Below, piece by piece: positions 24,511-33,195 of a stretch of DNA of 64,000 bases. Source of the stretch: Eggerthella timonensis. GTDB taxonomy: Bacteria > Actinomycetota > Coriobacteriia > Coriobacteriales > Eggerthellaceae. The notes beneath the pieces are model-generated. The model made no database searches, was not told the origin of the DNA, and saw only the letters and a list, made by a program, of their open reading frames with translations. The DNA lies in the NCBI RefSeq assembly GCF_900184265.1, contig NZ_FXXA01000002.1, positions 1,634,918 through 1,698,917 of the forward strand. The letters are read 5' to 3'. Made by a program: the position numbers and the translations under genes. Numbering within the stretch: the first letter of the stretch is position 1; every line of letters starts with the position of its first letter.

Positions 24511-24990
24511 ATGAAAGGGATCATCGACGCGAACCTGCTGCTCGTGCTCGTGGTGGGTTTGAACGATCCTCGGCTGTTGGGACGGAAGAAGAACGTCACA
24601 GAATACTGCGAGGAAGATTTCGAGGTTCTTTGCAGTGTCTTGGACGGTTTCGATCGCTTGCTGGTCACGCCGAACATCGTAACCGAGTGCTCGAATCTGA
24701 TCTGCGGCAGGGATGGGCACGGGGCGAATTCTGCCGAAGCGGACATCCTCGTCAAACTGCTCGATGAAGGGTTCGTCTACCGGCTTGACGAGCGATATGT
24801 CGAGAGCATCGTGGCGGCGAACCGAAACGAGTACCGCTATCTGGGGGTGGGCGATTGCTCGCTTCTCCACCTCGTCGATGCGCGGCATGCCGTGGTGACG
24901 GCGGACGGTGCTTTGGCCCGTGCGGCGCAGGCCGTAAACTACGCTTCGGTCAACTTCAACTATGCTCGCACTGACGCGCTTCTGTCTTGA
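24511..24990 (+). CDS. PIN-domain protein (putative toxin-type nuclease)
   Basis: A 159-residue protein with PIN-fold landmarks: IIDANLLLVLVVG at the start (Asp6), NIVTECSNL with a central Glu, YLGVGDCSLLHL with Asp near 121, and VVTADGALARAA with Asp near 137. This acidic set is what coordinates Mg2+ in VapC-like ribonucleases. It is longer than VapC (about 130 residues), with a central insertion. There is no clear RBS; translation may be coupled to the upstream small gene 8 bp away. It ends one base before the convergent cobalamin adenosyltransferase gene, with no terminator between. Confidence 0.7.
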   Translation: MKGIIDANLLLVLVVGLNDPRLLGRKKNVTEYCEEDFEVLCSVLDGFDRLLVTPNIVTECSNLICGRDGHGANSAEADILVKLLDEGFVYRLDERYVESIVAANRNEYRYLGVGDCSLLHLVDARHAVVTADGALARAAQAVNYASVNFNYARTDALLS

Positions 24991-24991
24991 T

Positions 24992-25516
24992 CTAGAACTC
25001 GATGCCGCGGCGGGCGACGACGCCCTCCTCGTAGTAGTGCTTGACCTCGCGCATCTCGGTGACGAGGTCGGCCACGGCCATGAGCGTGCCGCTGGCGCCG
25101 CGCCCCGTGACCACCAGCTCCACGGTCGCAGGCCGCTCGAGCGCCAGGTCCACGAGCGCGTCCGGCTCGAAGTATCCCAGGCTGTCGGCCACGTTCGCCT
25201 CGTCGAGCACCACGACGTCGAACGCGCCGCCCAGCACCGCCTCGCGCGCGGCGGCGAGCCCGCGCCGCGCGGCCCGGGCGTCGGCTTCGGGGTCGGGGGC
25301 GCTCAACTCGCCGCCCGTGCCGAACTGCTCCGCCACGATGCGGTCGCCGAACAGGCGAAACGCGTCGAGCTCGCCGGTGGGGCCGTACTTCATGAATTGG
25401 CAGAAGTACACGCGCAGGCCTGCGGCCGCCGCGCGCATCGCCAGCCCGACCGCGGCCGTGGTCTTGCCTTTGCCGTCGCCCGTGTACACCTGCACGTATC
25501 CTTGCTCCATCGTCAT
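24992..25516 (-). CDS. cobO: Cob(I)yrinic acid a,c-diamide adenosyltransferase (CobA/BtuR type)
   Basis: A 174-residue enzyme that adenosylates the cobalt of corrinoids using ATP. It has a P-loop VYTGDGKGKTTAAVGLAMRA near residue 10, YFCQFMKYG, VVVLDEANVADSLGY (Walker-B-like) and the terminal AREVKHYYEEGVVARRGIEF-type ending (here EMREVKHYYEEG). The start at 25516 overlaps the upstream stop in an ATGA; ATG 25510 is an alternative with slightly better SD spacing. It lies 4 kb from the B12-riboswitch-controlled uptake genes and would convert imported corrinoid to the coenzyme form. Confidence 0.88.
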   Translation of the reverse strand: MTMEQGYVQVYTGDGKGKTTAAVGLAMRAAAAGLRVYFCQFMKYGPTGELDAFRLFGDRIVAEQFGTGGELSAPDPEADARAARRGLAAAREAVLGGAFDVVVLDEANVADSLGYFEPDALVDLALERPATVELVVTGRGASGTLMAVADLVTEMREVKHYYEEGVVARRGIEF

Positions 25517-25911
25517 GCTCCCAGTTCCCGCGCCCAATCGAAGTCTTCCGGCGGCGCGGTGGGCAGCTCGCCCTCAGCCGCGCCGTCCGCGTGCCCGTCC
25601 CACTGGCAGGCGTCCATGTCCACGTGCGTGTCGTCGGCGAACGCCACTCCCTCGGCTTCCAGCATCTCGCGCTGGATCTCGGGTCCGCCGAACGCGAACC
25701 CCTTGCACAGGCCGCCGTCCTTGAATACCACGCGGTGGCATGGGATGTTGTTGACCTCGGCGCCGGGGTCGGGGTTCGCGTGGAGCGCGTAGCCCACGTA
25801 CCGCGCCGAGCGCGGCGCGCCGATCAGCCGTCCCACCTGCCCGTACGATGCCACCTTCCCGCGCGGGATGCGCCGCACCACCTCGAACACCCTGTTGGAG
25901 AAATCGCCCAT
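25513..25911 (-). CDS. MGMT-family DNA alkyltransferase-like protein
   Basis: A 132-residue protein with only the C-terminal Ada/MGMT domain: VFEVVRRIPRGKVASYGQVGRLIG, then VNNIPCHRVVFKDG containing the active-site Cys of a PCHRV motif. Because the Cys is kept, it may be an active O6-alkylguanine transferase rather than an ATL protein, where it becomes Trp or Ala. It ends with an acidic, Trp-containing tail. It overlaps cobO by 4 bp; the pairing has no known mechanistic reason. A TATACT box on the minus strand in the upstream gap is a possible promoter. Confidence 0.85.
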   Translation of the reverse strand: MGDFSNRVFEVVRRIPRGKVASYGQVGRLIGAPRSARYVGYALHANPDPGAEVNNIPCHRVVFKDGGLCKGFAFGGPEIQREMLEAEGVAFADDTHVDMDACQWDGHADGAAEGELPTAPPEDFDWARELGA

Positions 25912-26130
25912 GCTCTCTTCGCTCCTCGCATTCGCTCAACGTTTCGCCCCAGTATACGGCAACCGCGCCCGGGCGTGAGCGAGCTGCACGGGGCCGTCGG
26001 GGCGTATCTGGCGCGCGGTTGACGCGATTGCGCGGATTGCGGCTTCCCTTTTCCCACCGTTCCTCTTATGATTGAGGCACCGGCTGTTCCTCGAGAACCG
26101 CCCCCGCTTCTTTCGCACGGGAGGTAGTAG

Positions 26131-27609
26131 ATGGGTCCGATCAACAACCGTCGTCAGGATACTCCGGACGGCACCGAGCCTTTGGGCGCTCAACCGTACG
26201 CGTTCGAGCAGGTGGAGGGCCTTCCGCTTCCGGGGCCGACCGATCTCGTCGACGCCGAGGCGCTCGCCGACATGCGGGCGTTCAACGACCTCAAGGCGAA
26301 GCGCAAGAAGCAGCGCAAGCGCAAGATCATCATCGGCGTCGCATCGACCGTGGCGGTGCTCGCCGTCGCGGGCGGCGCGTTCGCATGGTACACGGCCGAC
26401 CAGGCGGCCAAGGCGTTGCAGAACATGGCCCCGCAGACCGGCTTCGTGGAGCAGGGCACCTTCGTCGAGACGGTGTCGGCCTCCGGCAACCTGCAACCCG
26501 TCGCGTCGGTGAGCGCCACGCCCGAGGTGGACGGCATCGTGGGCGAGGTGCTCGTGGCCGAAGGCGATGCGGTGGAAGAGGGCCAGACGCTGTTCACCGT
26601 GGTCAACGACGAATTGGACAAAGCGGTGAACCAGGCGGCCCAGGGGATCGAGGAGGCCAGGAACGGCGTGGCCCAAGCCCAGAACGCCGTGAACGACGCC
26701 TACCACGCCAAGTCCGCCGGCCAGCAGGCGGCCGCGAACGCGCAAGCCGCCGCGGCGGCCGCCAAGGAGGCCGGGGGAGCGGCGGCCGAGTCGTTCGCCG
26801 GCGAGCAGGCGTCCTTCGACGAGTCCAGCGCGGATTCCGCCATCAGGTCGGCCGAACTCGCCTTGAGCAACGCGAACCTCGCGCTGCAGAACGCGCAGAG
26901 CGCTTACGACGAGGCCGTCGCGCGCGCCGCCAAGCGCACGGTGACCGCCTCCATCGCCGGCAGCGTCGTCGCGGTGAACATCGAGCCCGGCAAGGCGCTC
27001 GGGGCCACGGCGAGCGTCGCGACCTCGCCCGTGCAGATCGCCGACCTGTCGCAGATGACCGTCTCCATCAACGTGAACGAGATCGACATCCTCAAGATCA
27101 GCGCCGACCAGACCGCCGAAGTCACGTTCACCGCCGCCCCCGACCTCACGCTGCCCGCCACCGTGGTGAGCATCGCCACCACGTCGGCCGGCTCCGGCGA
27201 CGCGTCGGGCGGCGCCATGTACGGCGGCATGGGCGGCGCCGTCACGTATGCGGTGAAACTGCTCATCGCCGAGCCCGACCCGCGCCTCAAGCCCGGCATG
27301 ACCGCCAAGGCCACCATCACCACGACCACCATCGACAACGCGCTCATGGTGCCCATCTCGGCCGTGCAGTCCGACGGCGTGGGCGGCAGCTTCGTGATGG
27401 TGCTCACCGACCCCGAGACGCAGGAGATGGACATGCGCGAGGTGGAGGTCGTCGCGTCGGACGGTCTCACGTCTGTCGTGAAGGGCCAGGTGAAGGCCGG
27501 CGAAGAGGTGGTCGTGAGCGGAGGCGCGGGCGGCGCGCCGGGCGACATGGGCATGGAGGCCGGCGGCATGGCCGCGGCCGACTCCGCCGGCAGCGTCATG
27601 GTGGGGTAG
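26131..27609 (+). CDS. Membrane-fusion (MacA-like) adaptor of an ABC exporter
   Basis: A 492-residue HlyD/MacA-family protein. It has a long charged cytoplasmic N-terminus (1-65), one TM (66-86), and a barrel-sandwich domain split by a coiled coil (about 150-250, Ala/Gln/Asn-rich with AVNDAYHAKSAGQQAAANAQ). Beta-barrel and membrane-proximal domains follow, then a Gly/Met-rich C-terminus. GGGAGG precedes ATG 26131; a TATGAT box lies at 26069-26074. It is followed 4 bp later by the ATPase and then the permease of a MacB-type exporter. In monoderm-type bacteria such adaptors serve exporters of peptides, bacteriocins or drugs; cargo is unknown. Confidence 0.85.
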   Translation: MGPINNRRQDTPDGTEPLGAQPYAFEQVEGLPLPGPTDLVDAEALADMRAFNDLKAKRKKQRKRKIIIGVASTVAVLAVAGGAFAWYTADQAAKALQNMAPQTGFVEQGTFVETVSASGNLQPVASVSATPEVDGIVGEVLVAEGDAVEEGQTLFTVVNDELDKAVNQAAQGIEEARNGVAQAQNAVNDAYHAKSAGQQAAANAQAAAAAAKEAGGAAAESFAGEQASFDESSADSAIRSAELALSNANLALQNAQSAYDEAVARAAKRTVTASIAGSVVAVNIEPGKALGATASVATSPVQIADLSQMTVSINVNEIDILKISADQTAEVTFTAAPDLTLPATVVSIATTSAGSGDASGGAMYGGMGGAVTYAVKLLIAEPDPRLKPGMTAKATITTTTIDNALMVPISAVQSDGVGGSFVMVLTDPETQEMDMREVEVVASDGLTSVVKGQVKAGEEVVVSGGAGGAPGDMGMEAGGMAAADSAGSVMVG

Positions 27610-27613
27610 CGTC

Positions 27614-28296
<683 letters not shown>

Positions 28297-28300
<4 letters not shown>

Positions 28301-29490
28301 GGATCGGGGACCTGTTCTACGAAACCTGGCACGCGCTGTCCGCGAACAAGGGCCGCTCGCTGCTCACCATCCTCGGCATCGTCATCGGCATCGCGGCCGT
28401 CATCGCCATGACCTCGCTCATCGCGGGCGTGCAGAACATGCTCATGGGCGAGATGGGGCTTTCCCAGGCGCGCCAGGTGTCCATCAGCGCCTACTCGCCG
28501 CAGGGCATCACGTTCGACGACCTGGACAAGCTCGCGCAGGGCATGCCGGAGTACGAGGTCATCACCGGCGCGTCGTACGCGTCGGCCGAGGTGGCGACGG
28601 CCGACGGGCAGAAGAACTACGCGAGCATCATCGGCGCCCGCCCCGAGTACTTCACGGCGAACGGGACGAAGCTCAAGGAGGGCCGCTTCTTCACCGAGAG
28701 CGAAGAGCAGAACGCCGCGCGGCTCGTGGTGATGGGCGGCGGCGAGATGGCCGTGCAGATGCTCGGCGTTCCCGACACCGAGGCGGTGGGCAAGACGGTG
28801 CGCCTCGGCAACGACGACTACACGGTGATCGGCGTGCTGGAGACATCGACGTTCATGGGCGGGGGCGGGACGTTCTACGCGCCCTACACCACGGTGGAGA
28901 CGCGCATCGGCAATACCGGGGGCATCCAGCAGATCGTCGGCTTGGCGCGCGAGGGCACCGACATGGATCGTCTCGTCGAGACGACTCAAACCTTCGTGGC
29001 GCAATACTTCAACCTGGAGCCCGAAAACGTGTACGTGTCGTCGCTCGATGCCGTCATCAAGCAGATGGAGACGATGATGACGTCGTTTTCGCTGCTCATG
29101 GGGTCGGTAGCGTCGATCTCGCTGTTCGTGGGCGGCATCGGCATTATGAACATGATGCTGACGAACGTCACCGAGCGCATACGCGAGATAGGCCTGCGCA
29201 AGTCGCTCGGCGCGCGCCGTCGCGACATAACGAAGCAGTTCTTGCTCGAGGCCATCATGCTGTGCGTGGCCGGCGGCGCGTTCGGCATCGTGTTCGGCTT
29301 CTTGGCGGCGTGGGGCTTGGGCCAGGTGATCGGGGCGGTGCAGGCGGGCATGACCGTCACGCCGGTGCTCGCGCCGGGCGTGGTGTTCGGCGCCGTGGCC
29401 GTGTGCGTGCTCATCGGCGTCGTGTTCGGCTACTACCCGGCCCGCCGTGCCGCCAAGCTCGACCCGGTGGAGTCGCTGCGCTACCAATGA
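28297..29490 (+). CDS. ABC exporter permease (MacB/FtsX type)
   Basis: A 397-residue FtsX-like permease. TM1 is near residues 20-42, followed by an extracytoplasmic MacB-PCD-type domain (about 45-270) and three C-terminal helices with [32 protein letters not shown], the hallmark MacB cytoplasmic loop. With its ATPase and adaptor it forms a complete tripartite-like exporter minus an outer-membrane channel, as expected for an organism without an outer membrane. A GGGACGG-type hairpin begins within the stop codon. Confidence 0.92.
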
Positions 29491-29515
29491 GACGAAGGGA
29501 CGGGGTAAACGTCTC
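29489..29515. repeat. Short GGGACGG hairpin repeat after the exporter operon
   Basis: GAGACG (29489-29494) and CGTCTC (29510-29515) flank AAGGGACGGGGTAAA. The core AGGGACGGGGTAA is identical to the arm of the long hairpin at 46542. It starts inside the TGA stop codon of the permease gene. Confidence 0.55.
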
Positions 29516-29610
29516 GTTTCCCCGGCCGCTTGCGGCGGCTGCGGCCGGCGTCCGACGGAAACGCCCTTGTCCGCGTCGTTCGCCGACCCAAGAGGTGGTA
29601 GAATGCTTCG

Positions 29611-29712
29611 AGCATGAAGAAGACGTCTCGGATCGTGGGAAGCCGGGTGAGAATCCCGCACGGTACCGCCACTGTGTTTCGGCCTTGCCGATCAGCCAGA
29701 ATACCGACCGAG
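29611..29712 (+). promoter_or_regulatory. Cobalamin (adenosylcobalamin-type) riboswitch
   Basis: Conserved elements appear in order: GGGAA (29638 region), GGGTGAGAATCCCGC (29645-29659), ACGGTACCGCCACTGT ending near 29675, and the B12 box AGCCAGAATACCGACC (29694-29709). This is the standard aptamer core. A TAGAAT box at 29599-29604 would start transcription near 29611. The intrinsic terminator at 29797 would serve as the expression platform. The downstream genes fit corrinoid capture and import; ligand binding should lower their expression. Confidence 0.88.
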
Positions 29713-29796
29713 AAGCGTGTGCGCGCAAGCGGCGAGTTACCGCGAGCGCGACCCGTTGGGCCCGAGCGCCCTCGGCTTGCCTGCGTAGCGAATACG

Positions 29797-29845
29797 GGCT
29801 GCGCGGCTCCTCGATTCGCGAGGGCCGCGCAGCCTTTTGTTTTTG
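29797..29845 (+). terminator. Riboswitch-linked intrinsic terminator
   Basis: GGCTGCGCGGC (29797-29807) pairs with GCCGCGCAGCC (29824-29834); an inner CCTCG/CGAGG extends the stem across one bulged T. TTTTGTTTTTG follows. It lies between the aptamer and the RBS of the first gene, so it is the expected off-switch. Confidence 0.85.
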
Positions 29846-29890
29846 CTGTCTCTCTTCTGCGCAAGGACCGATGAAAGGAGAAGGAAGACG

Positions 29891-32176
29891 GTGAAGGAAC
29901 AAACGATCGCACGAACGGGGGTCATGCGGCGGGCGTGGGCCCTGCTGCTGGCCGCCGCGCTCTGCCTGGGCCTCATGCCCAGCGCGGCCTGGGCTGCAGA
30001 AGAGGAAGACGGGGGGACGGCGCCGGAAAGCGCCGAGGCGAGCGTCGTCACCCTCACCGTCACTGCGGGCAGCAAGACCGACTACGATACGGGTGCGGTG
30101 ACGTACCCCACCTGGGTCAACAAACAGTACGCGCTCGACGAGGTGCTCAAGACGGCCCAGGCCGCCGGCGGCACCGGGCATGCGAAGGCGGACCTCACGA
30201 TGGAGGACCTGCTGGATACCGCCGTGGCGAAGGGCGACCTGAAGGGCTACGACGCCTCTCCGTCTTCGTACGGTGGACAGTACCTCAACGCGATCACCTC
30301 GAAGGATGGGACGGTGCTGGCCGGATGGAACAGCCCCGATTCCTCGGCGAGTCTGTATTGGTCGCTGTTCGATAACGGAGGATACGCGAGCACGTCGTTC
30401 GACCAGATCAAGCTTGTCGGCGGGAGCGCCTACCAATTCTGCTGGGCCTCCTATTCAAGCGCCGCAGCTCCTTCCGACTGGGCTGCATACTACGCGAAGA
30501 ATCCCGCTGACCAGGCGAAAAAGGACGATGGCTCGACGATTTCCGAAGTGGCGACCCTCACCGTCACCGCGGGCAGCAAGACCGACTACGATACGGGTGC
30601 GGTGACGTACCCCACCTGGGTCAACAAACAGTACGCGCTCGACGAGGTGCTCAAGACGGCCCAGGCCGCCGGCGGCACCGGGCATGCGAAGGCGGACCTC
30701 ACGATGGAGGACCTGCTGGACACCGCCGTGGCGAAGGGCGACCTGAAGGGCTACGACGCATCGGCGTCCCAGCACGGGAAGTACCTCAACGCGATCGCTT
30801 CGAAGGATGGGTCGAAGCTGGCCGGTTTGAACAGCCCCGATTTCTCGCTCAGCCAGTTCTGGTCCGTGTTCGCCGAGGGCGTTTCGGCCTCTGTTTCGTT
30901 CGATCAGGTGAAGATCGAGACGGGGAGGTCCTACCAGCTGTGCTGGGACACCTTCTCCTCCGCAGTTGCTCCTTCGGACTGGTCTGCATACTATGTCGCA
31001 AATCCTGTTACGAAGGCTGAAGCCGGCGGCGATCCGGCCGATCCCGGCGACAAGGTCGATCCGCCTGCCGACACCAACGTCGCACACGGCGTCAATATGT
31101 CCGACATGGCCTTCTTGATGAACAACATCGCCTCATCCTACCAAGGAACGACCGACGTATGGCAGGTCATGGATCTTGCTGCTATGGGCCGTTTGACAAA
31201 GGCCGAGGCACAGGCTTTCGTTCCTGTGGCGCTCGAAGGCATGAAGAACCCGGCGCCCGACTCCGTTGCGACGGCGCTCCAGCGCAACATCATCGCGTTG
31301 AGTGCAGCAGGCGCCGACGCGGCCGCCGTGCCCGATGGCGATGGCACGTACCATGCCGTGGAAGCCATGGCGCAGAAGGTGACAGCCGCGTCACCGGTGA
31401 ACGTTCAGGCGTTCACCCTGCTGGCGTATTCGAGCGGCGATTATGCGGCACCTGAAGACGCGAAGATATCCGAAGAGGCGCTTGTTCGCTCGCTGTGCGC
31501 GAACCAGCTTTCCGACGGCGGCTTCTCGTACGGGGGCTCGAAGACGGATGCGGACATGACCGCTATAGTGATCACGGCGCTTTCGCCGTACGCTTCGAAG
31601 GACGCCACCGTCCAGAACGTCGTGAACAAGGCGCTCAACGCCTTGAAGGCCATACAGCTCGGCGACGGCGGCTTCGGAGGAAGCGGCATCGGCGTCGAGG
31701 CGGGCACGAACACCAACTCTACGGCGATGGCGGTAATCGCCCTGTGCGCGGCGGGCATCGACCCTGCTGCGTCGTGGGCGACCGCTTCGGGGGCTACGCC
31801 GATGAGCGCGTTGCTCTCTCAGGCGACGGAGGACCTGACAGCCTTCGTCTACGCAGGGAAAGTCAACGACTTCGCCACCGAGCAGGGGTTCCGGGCACTC
31901 GTTGCGTACCAGGGCCTCAAGAACACCGGGGCGGCGTACAACATCTACACGCAAGCGAAGCTCGGGCAGGCCGCGTTGCCCGCCCCTGAGCGGGAAGAAG
32001 GCGACGTCGAGCCTGCAGGAGCTCCGGCAGCCGACAAGAAGGCGCTCGCCAAGACCGGCGACGGCTCTCTGCCGTACGCGGCCGGTGCCGCGGCGCTCGC
32101 GCTCGGCGCGCTTGCGGCGGGCGTCGCCGCCACGCGGCGGATGCGCGCTTCCGACGAGCTTTCGGCGCGTCGTTAG
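29891..32176 (+). CDS. Wall-anchored transcobalamin-like protein (two DUF4430-like modules plus alpha/alpha barrel)
   Basis: A 761-residue surface protein. The signal peptide is about residues 1-36 (AWA-A). Two DUF4430-like (transcobalamin C-terminal-like) modules, about 53-205 and 221-375, each contain YLNAI-SKDG, a (Y/F)WS-(L/V)F strand and a C-terminal (Y)Q-CW strand. From about 395 to 715 lies a helical repeat domain with prenyltransferase/squalene-cyclase-type repeats (QLSDGGFSYGG, QLGDGGFGGSG), the same fold class as the alpha domain of intrinsic factor and transcobalamin. The sortase-type tail is LAKTG (719-723), a hydrophobic stretch and an RR-rich end. The GTG start at 29891 has AAAGGAGAAGG upstream; ATG 29924 is an alternative. 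It lies directly downstream of the B12 riboswitch, so it likely captures corrinoids at the cell surface. Confidence 0.78.
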   Translation: MKEQTIARTGVMRRAWALLLAAALCLGLMPSAAWAAEEEDGGTAPESAEASVVTLTVTAGSKTDYDTGAVTYPTWVNKQYALDEVLKTAQAAGGTGHAKADLTMEDLLDTAVAKGDLKGYDASPSSYGGQYLNAITSKDGTVLAGWNSPDSSASLYWSLFDNGGYASTSFDQIKLVGGSAYQFCWASYSSAAAPSDWAAYYAKNPADQAKKDDGSTISEVATLTVTAGSKTDYDTGAVTYPTWVNKQYALDEVLKTAQAAGGTGHAKADLTMEDLLDTAVAKGDLKGYDASASQHGKYLNAIASKDGSKLAGLNSPDFSLSQFWSVFAEGVSASVSFDQVKIETGRSYQLCWDTFSSAVAPSDWSAYYVANPVTKAEAGGDPADPGDKVDPPADTNVAHGVNMSDMAFLMNNIASSYQGTTDVWQVMDLAAMGRLTKAEAQAFVPVALEGMKNPAPDSVATALQRNIIALSAAGADAAAVPDGDGTYHAVEAMAQKVTAASPVNVQAFTLLAYSSGDYAAPEDAKISEEALVRSLCANQLSDGGFSYGGSKTDADMTAIVITALSPYASKDATVQNVVNKALNALKAIQLGDGGFGGSGIGVEAGTNTNSTAMAVIALCAAGIDPAASWATASGATPMSALLSQATEDLTAFVYAGKVNDFATEQGFRALVAYQGLKNTGAAYNIYTQAKLGQAALPAPEREEGDVEPAGAPAADKKALAKTGDGSLPYAAGAAALALGALAAGVAATRRMRASDELSARR
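30050..30759 (+). repeat. Near-identical 206-bp direct repeat inside the transcobalamin-like gene
   Basis: Positions 30050-30255 and 30554-30759 differ at about two bases, whereas the rest of each 504-bp module (for example 30256-30553 against 30760 onward) has diverged to roughly two-thirds protein identity. The sharp boundary suggests gene conversion or a recent partial duplication of the front half of the module. Confidence 0.85.
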
Positions 32177-32188
32177 GATCATGGCGGC

Positions 32189-33055
32189 ATGAACGAAGAC
32201 ACGAACGAAAAGATCGACGGCTCGGGCGTCGAAGCGCCTGACAGCCGCATCGCCCCCTCCGCGCCTCGCGGCGAGGAGGGGGCCTCGGAGGACGAGGCGT
32301 CGGCGGCGTCCAAGCCCGCACGTCGCCGGCCCCGCAAGGCGCTCCTCGCCGTGGGCGTCAGCGCCGCCGCGATCGCCCTGTGCGCGCTTGCGGCGAGCGC
32401 CGGTTTCGCCACCGGATGGCTCGGCGATCCTGCGCCGTCCGATCCGGTGCCGATGCCCCGCGTCGTCGCCGATGCGCCTGCCGACGACGGCGCCTCGGCG
32501 AAGAGCGACGAGAGCGCCCGCGAGGAAGCCGCCGAAGAGGCTTCGGAGGGTGCAGGCGGGCAAACGGCCGCCGGCGATGGCGAGAACGCGGCGGATGCCG
32601 ACGGCTCTGCCGCTTCGGCATCCGGCGACTCCGCGCCCGATGCCGGCTCGCCCTCATCGGGAAGCACCGCTCCCGCCCCGACGCCCGCTCCCGAGCCGGC
32701 GCCCGCGCCCGAACCAGCGCCGCCGGCTCCCAGCACCGTCACCGTGTCAGTGTACATCGACAGCTCCCGCGCCGCGTCCAACGGCTATCCCTCGTCTTTG
32801 GGCGGCGGCACGGTCACGCTCAACCAGGGCGCTTCCGTTTACGACGCCTTGTGCGCCACCGGCGTGTCGGTGGGCGGATCGAGCGGATACGTCAGCTCTA
32901 TCGGCGGGCTCGCGGAATTCTCCTGCGGACCCGGCAGCGGCTGGCTGTATTTCGTCAACGGATCTTCGCCCGGATACGGGTGCGGTTCGTATATCCTAAG
33001 CGGTGGCGAAAGTATCACGTGGGTGTACACCCTCGACATGGGCAACGACCTGTAA
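32189..33055 (+). CDS. Membrane-tethered DUF4430 (transcobalamin-like) protein
   Basis: A 288-residue protein: a charged N-terminus ending in an RRRPRK cluster (45-50), one TM helix (51-73) and a long Ala/Ser/Glu/Pro-rich linker (about 80-185, with PAPTPAPEPAPAPEPAP). A C-terminal DUF4430 domain (about 188-288) has the canonical GASVYDAL, YVSSIGGL and GSGWLYFVNG motifs. It has no sorting signal, so it should stay tethered to the membrane by its signal anchor, reaching through the wall with the linker. It sits between the wall-anchored protein and the ECF genes, suggesting hand-over of corrinoid to the importer. The RBS is weak. Confidence 0.78.
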   Translation: MNEDTNEKIDGSGVEAPDSRIAPSAPRGEEGASEDEASAASKPARRRPRKALLAVGVSAAAIALCALAASAGFATGWLGDPAPSDPVPMPRVVADAPADDGASAKSDESAREEAAEEASEGAGGQTAAGDGENAADADGSAASASGDSAPDAGSPSSGSTAPAPTPAPEPAPAPEPAPPAPSTVTVSVYIDSSRAASNGYPSSLGGGTVTLNQGASVYDALCATGVSVGGSSGYVSSIGGLAEFSCGPGSGWLYFVNGSSPGYGCGSYILSGGESITWVYTLDMGNDL

Positions 33056-33083
33056 GCGTACGGGTTGAGGAAAGTGGGGCGTC

Positions 33084-33182
33084 GTGTTCAACAATCGGAA
33101 GGTGGCCATCGTCATGGCCGCGCTGGCGATCTTCTTCGCCGTGCTCGTGGTGGTCTCGATCTTCCTGACGGTGCACGCCTAG
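33084..33182 (+). CDS. 32-residue single-pass membrane peptide
   Basis: A GTG start at 33084 follows GAGGAAAGTGGGG. The frame encodes FNNRKVAIVM then a hydrophobic run to LTVHA, giving one TM helix with an N-terminal positive patch, and stops at 33180-33182, 13 bp before the EcfT start. Codon use is high-GC like its neighbours. The position between the DUF4430 protein and EcfT suggests an accessory subunit of the importer, comparable in size and placement to small helper peptides of other ECF/ABC systems (inference). It is short enough to be missed by gene finders. Confidence 0.55.
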   Translation: MFNNRKVAIVMAALAIFFAVLVVVSIFLTVHA

Positions 33183-33195
33183 GGGCGTGCCTCGC

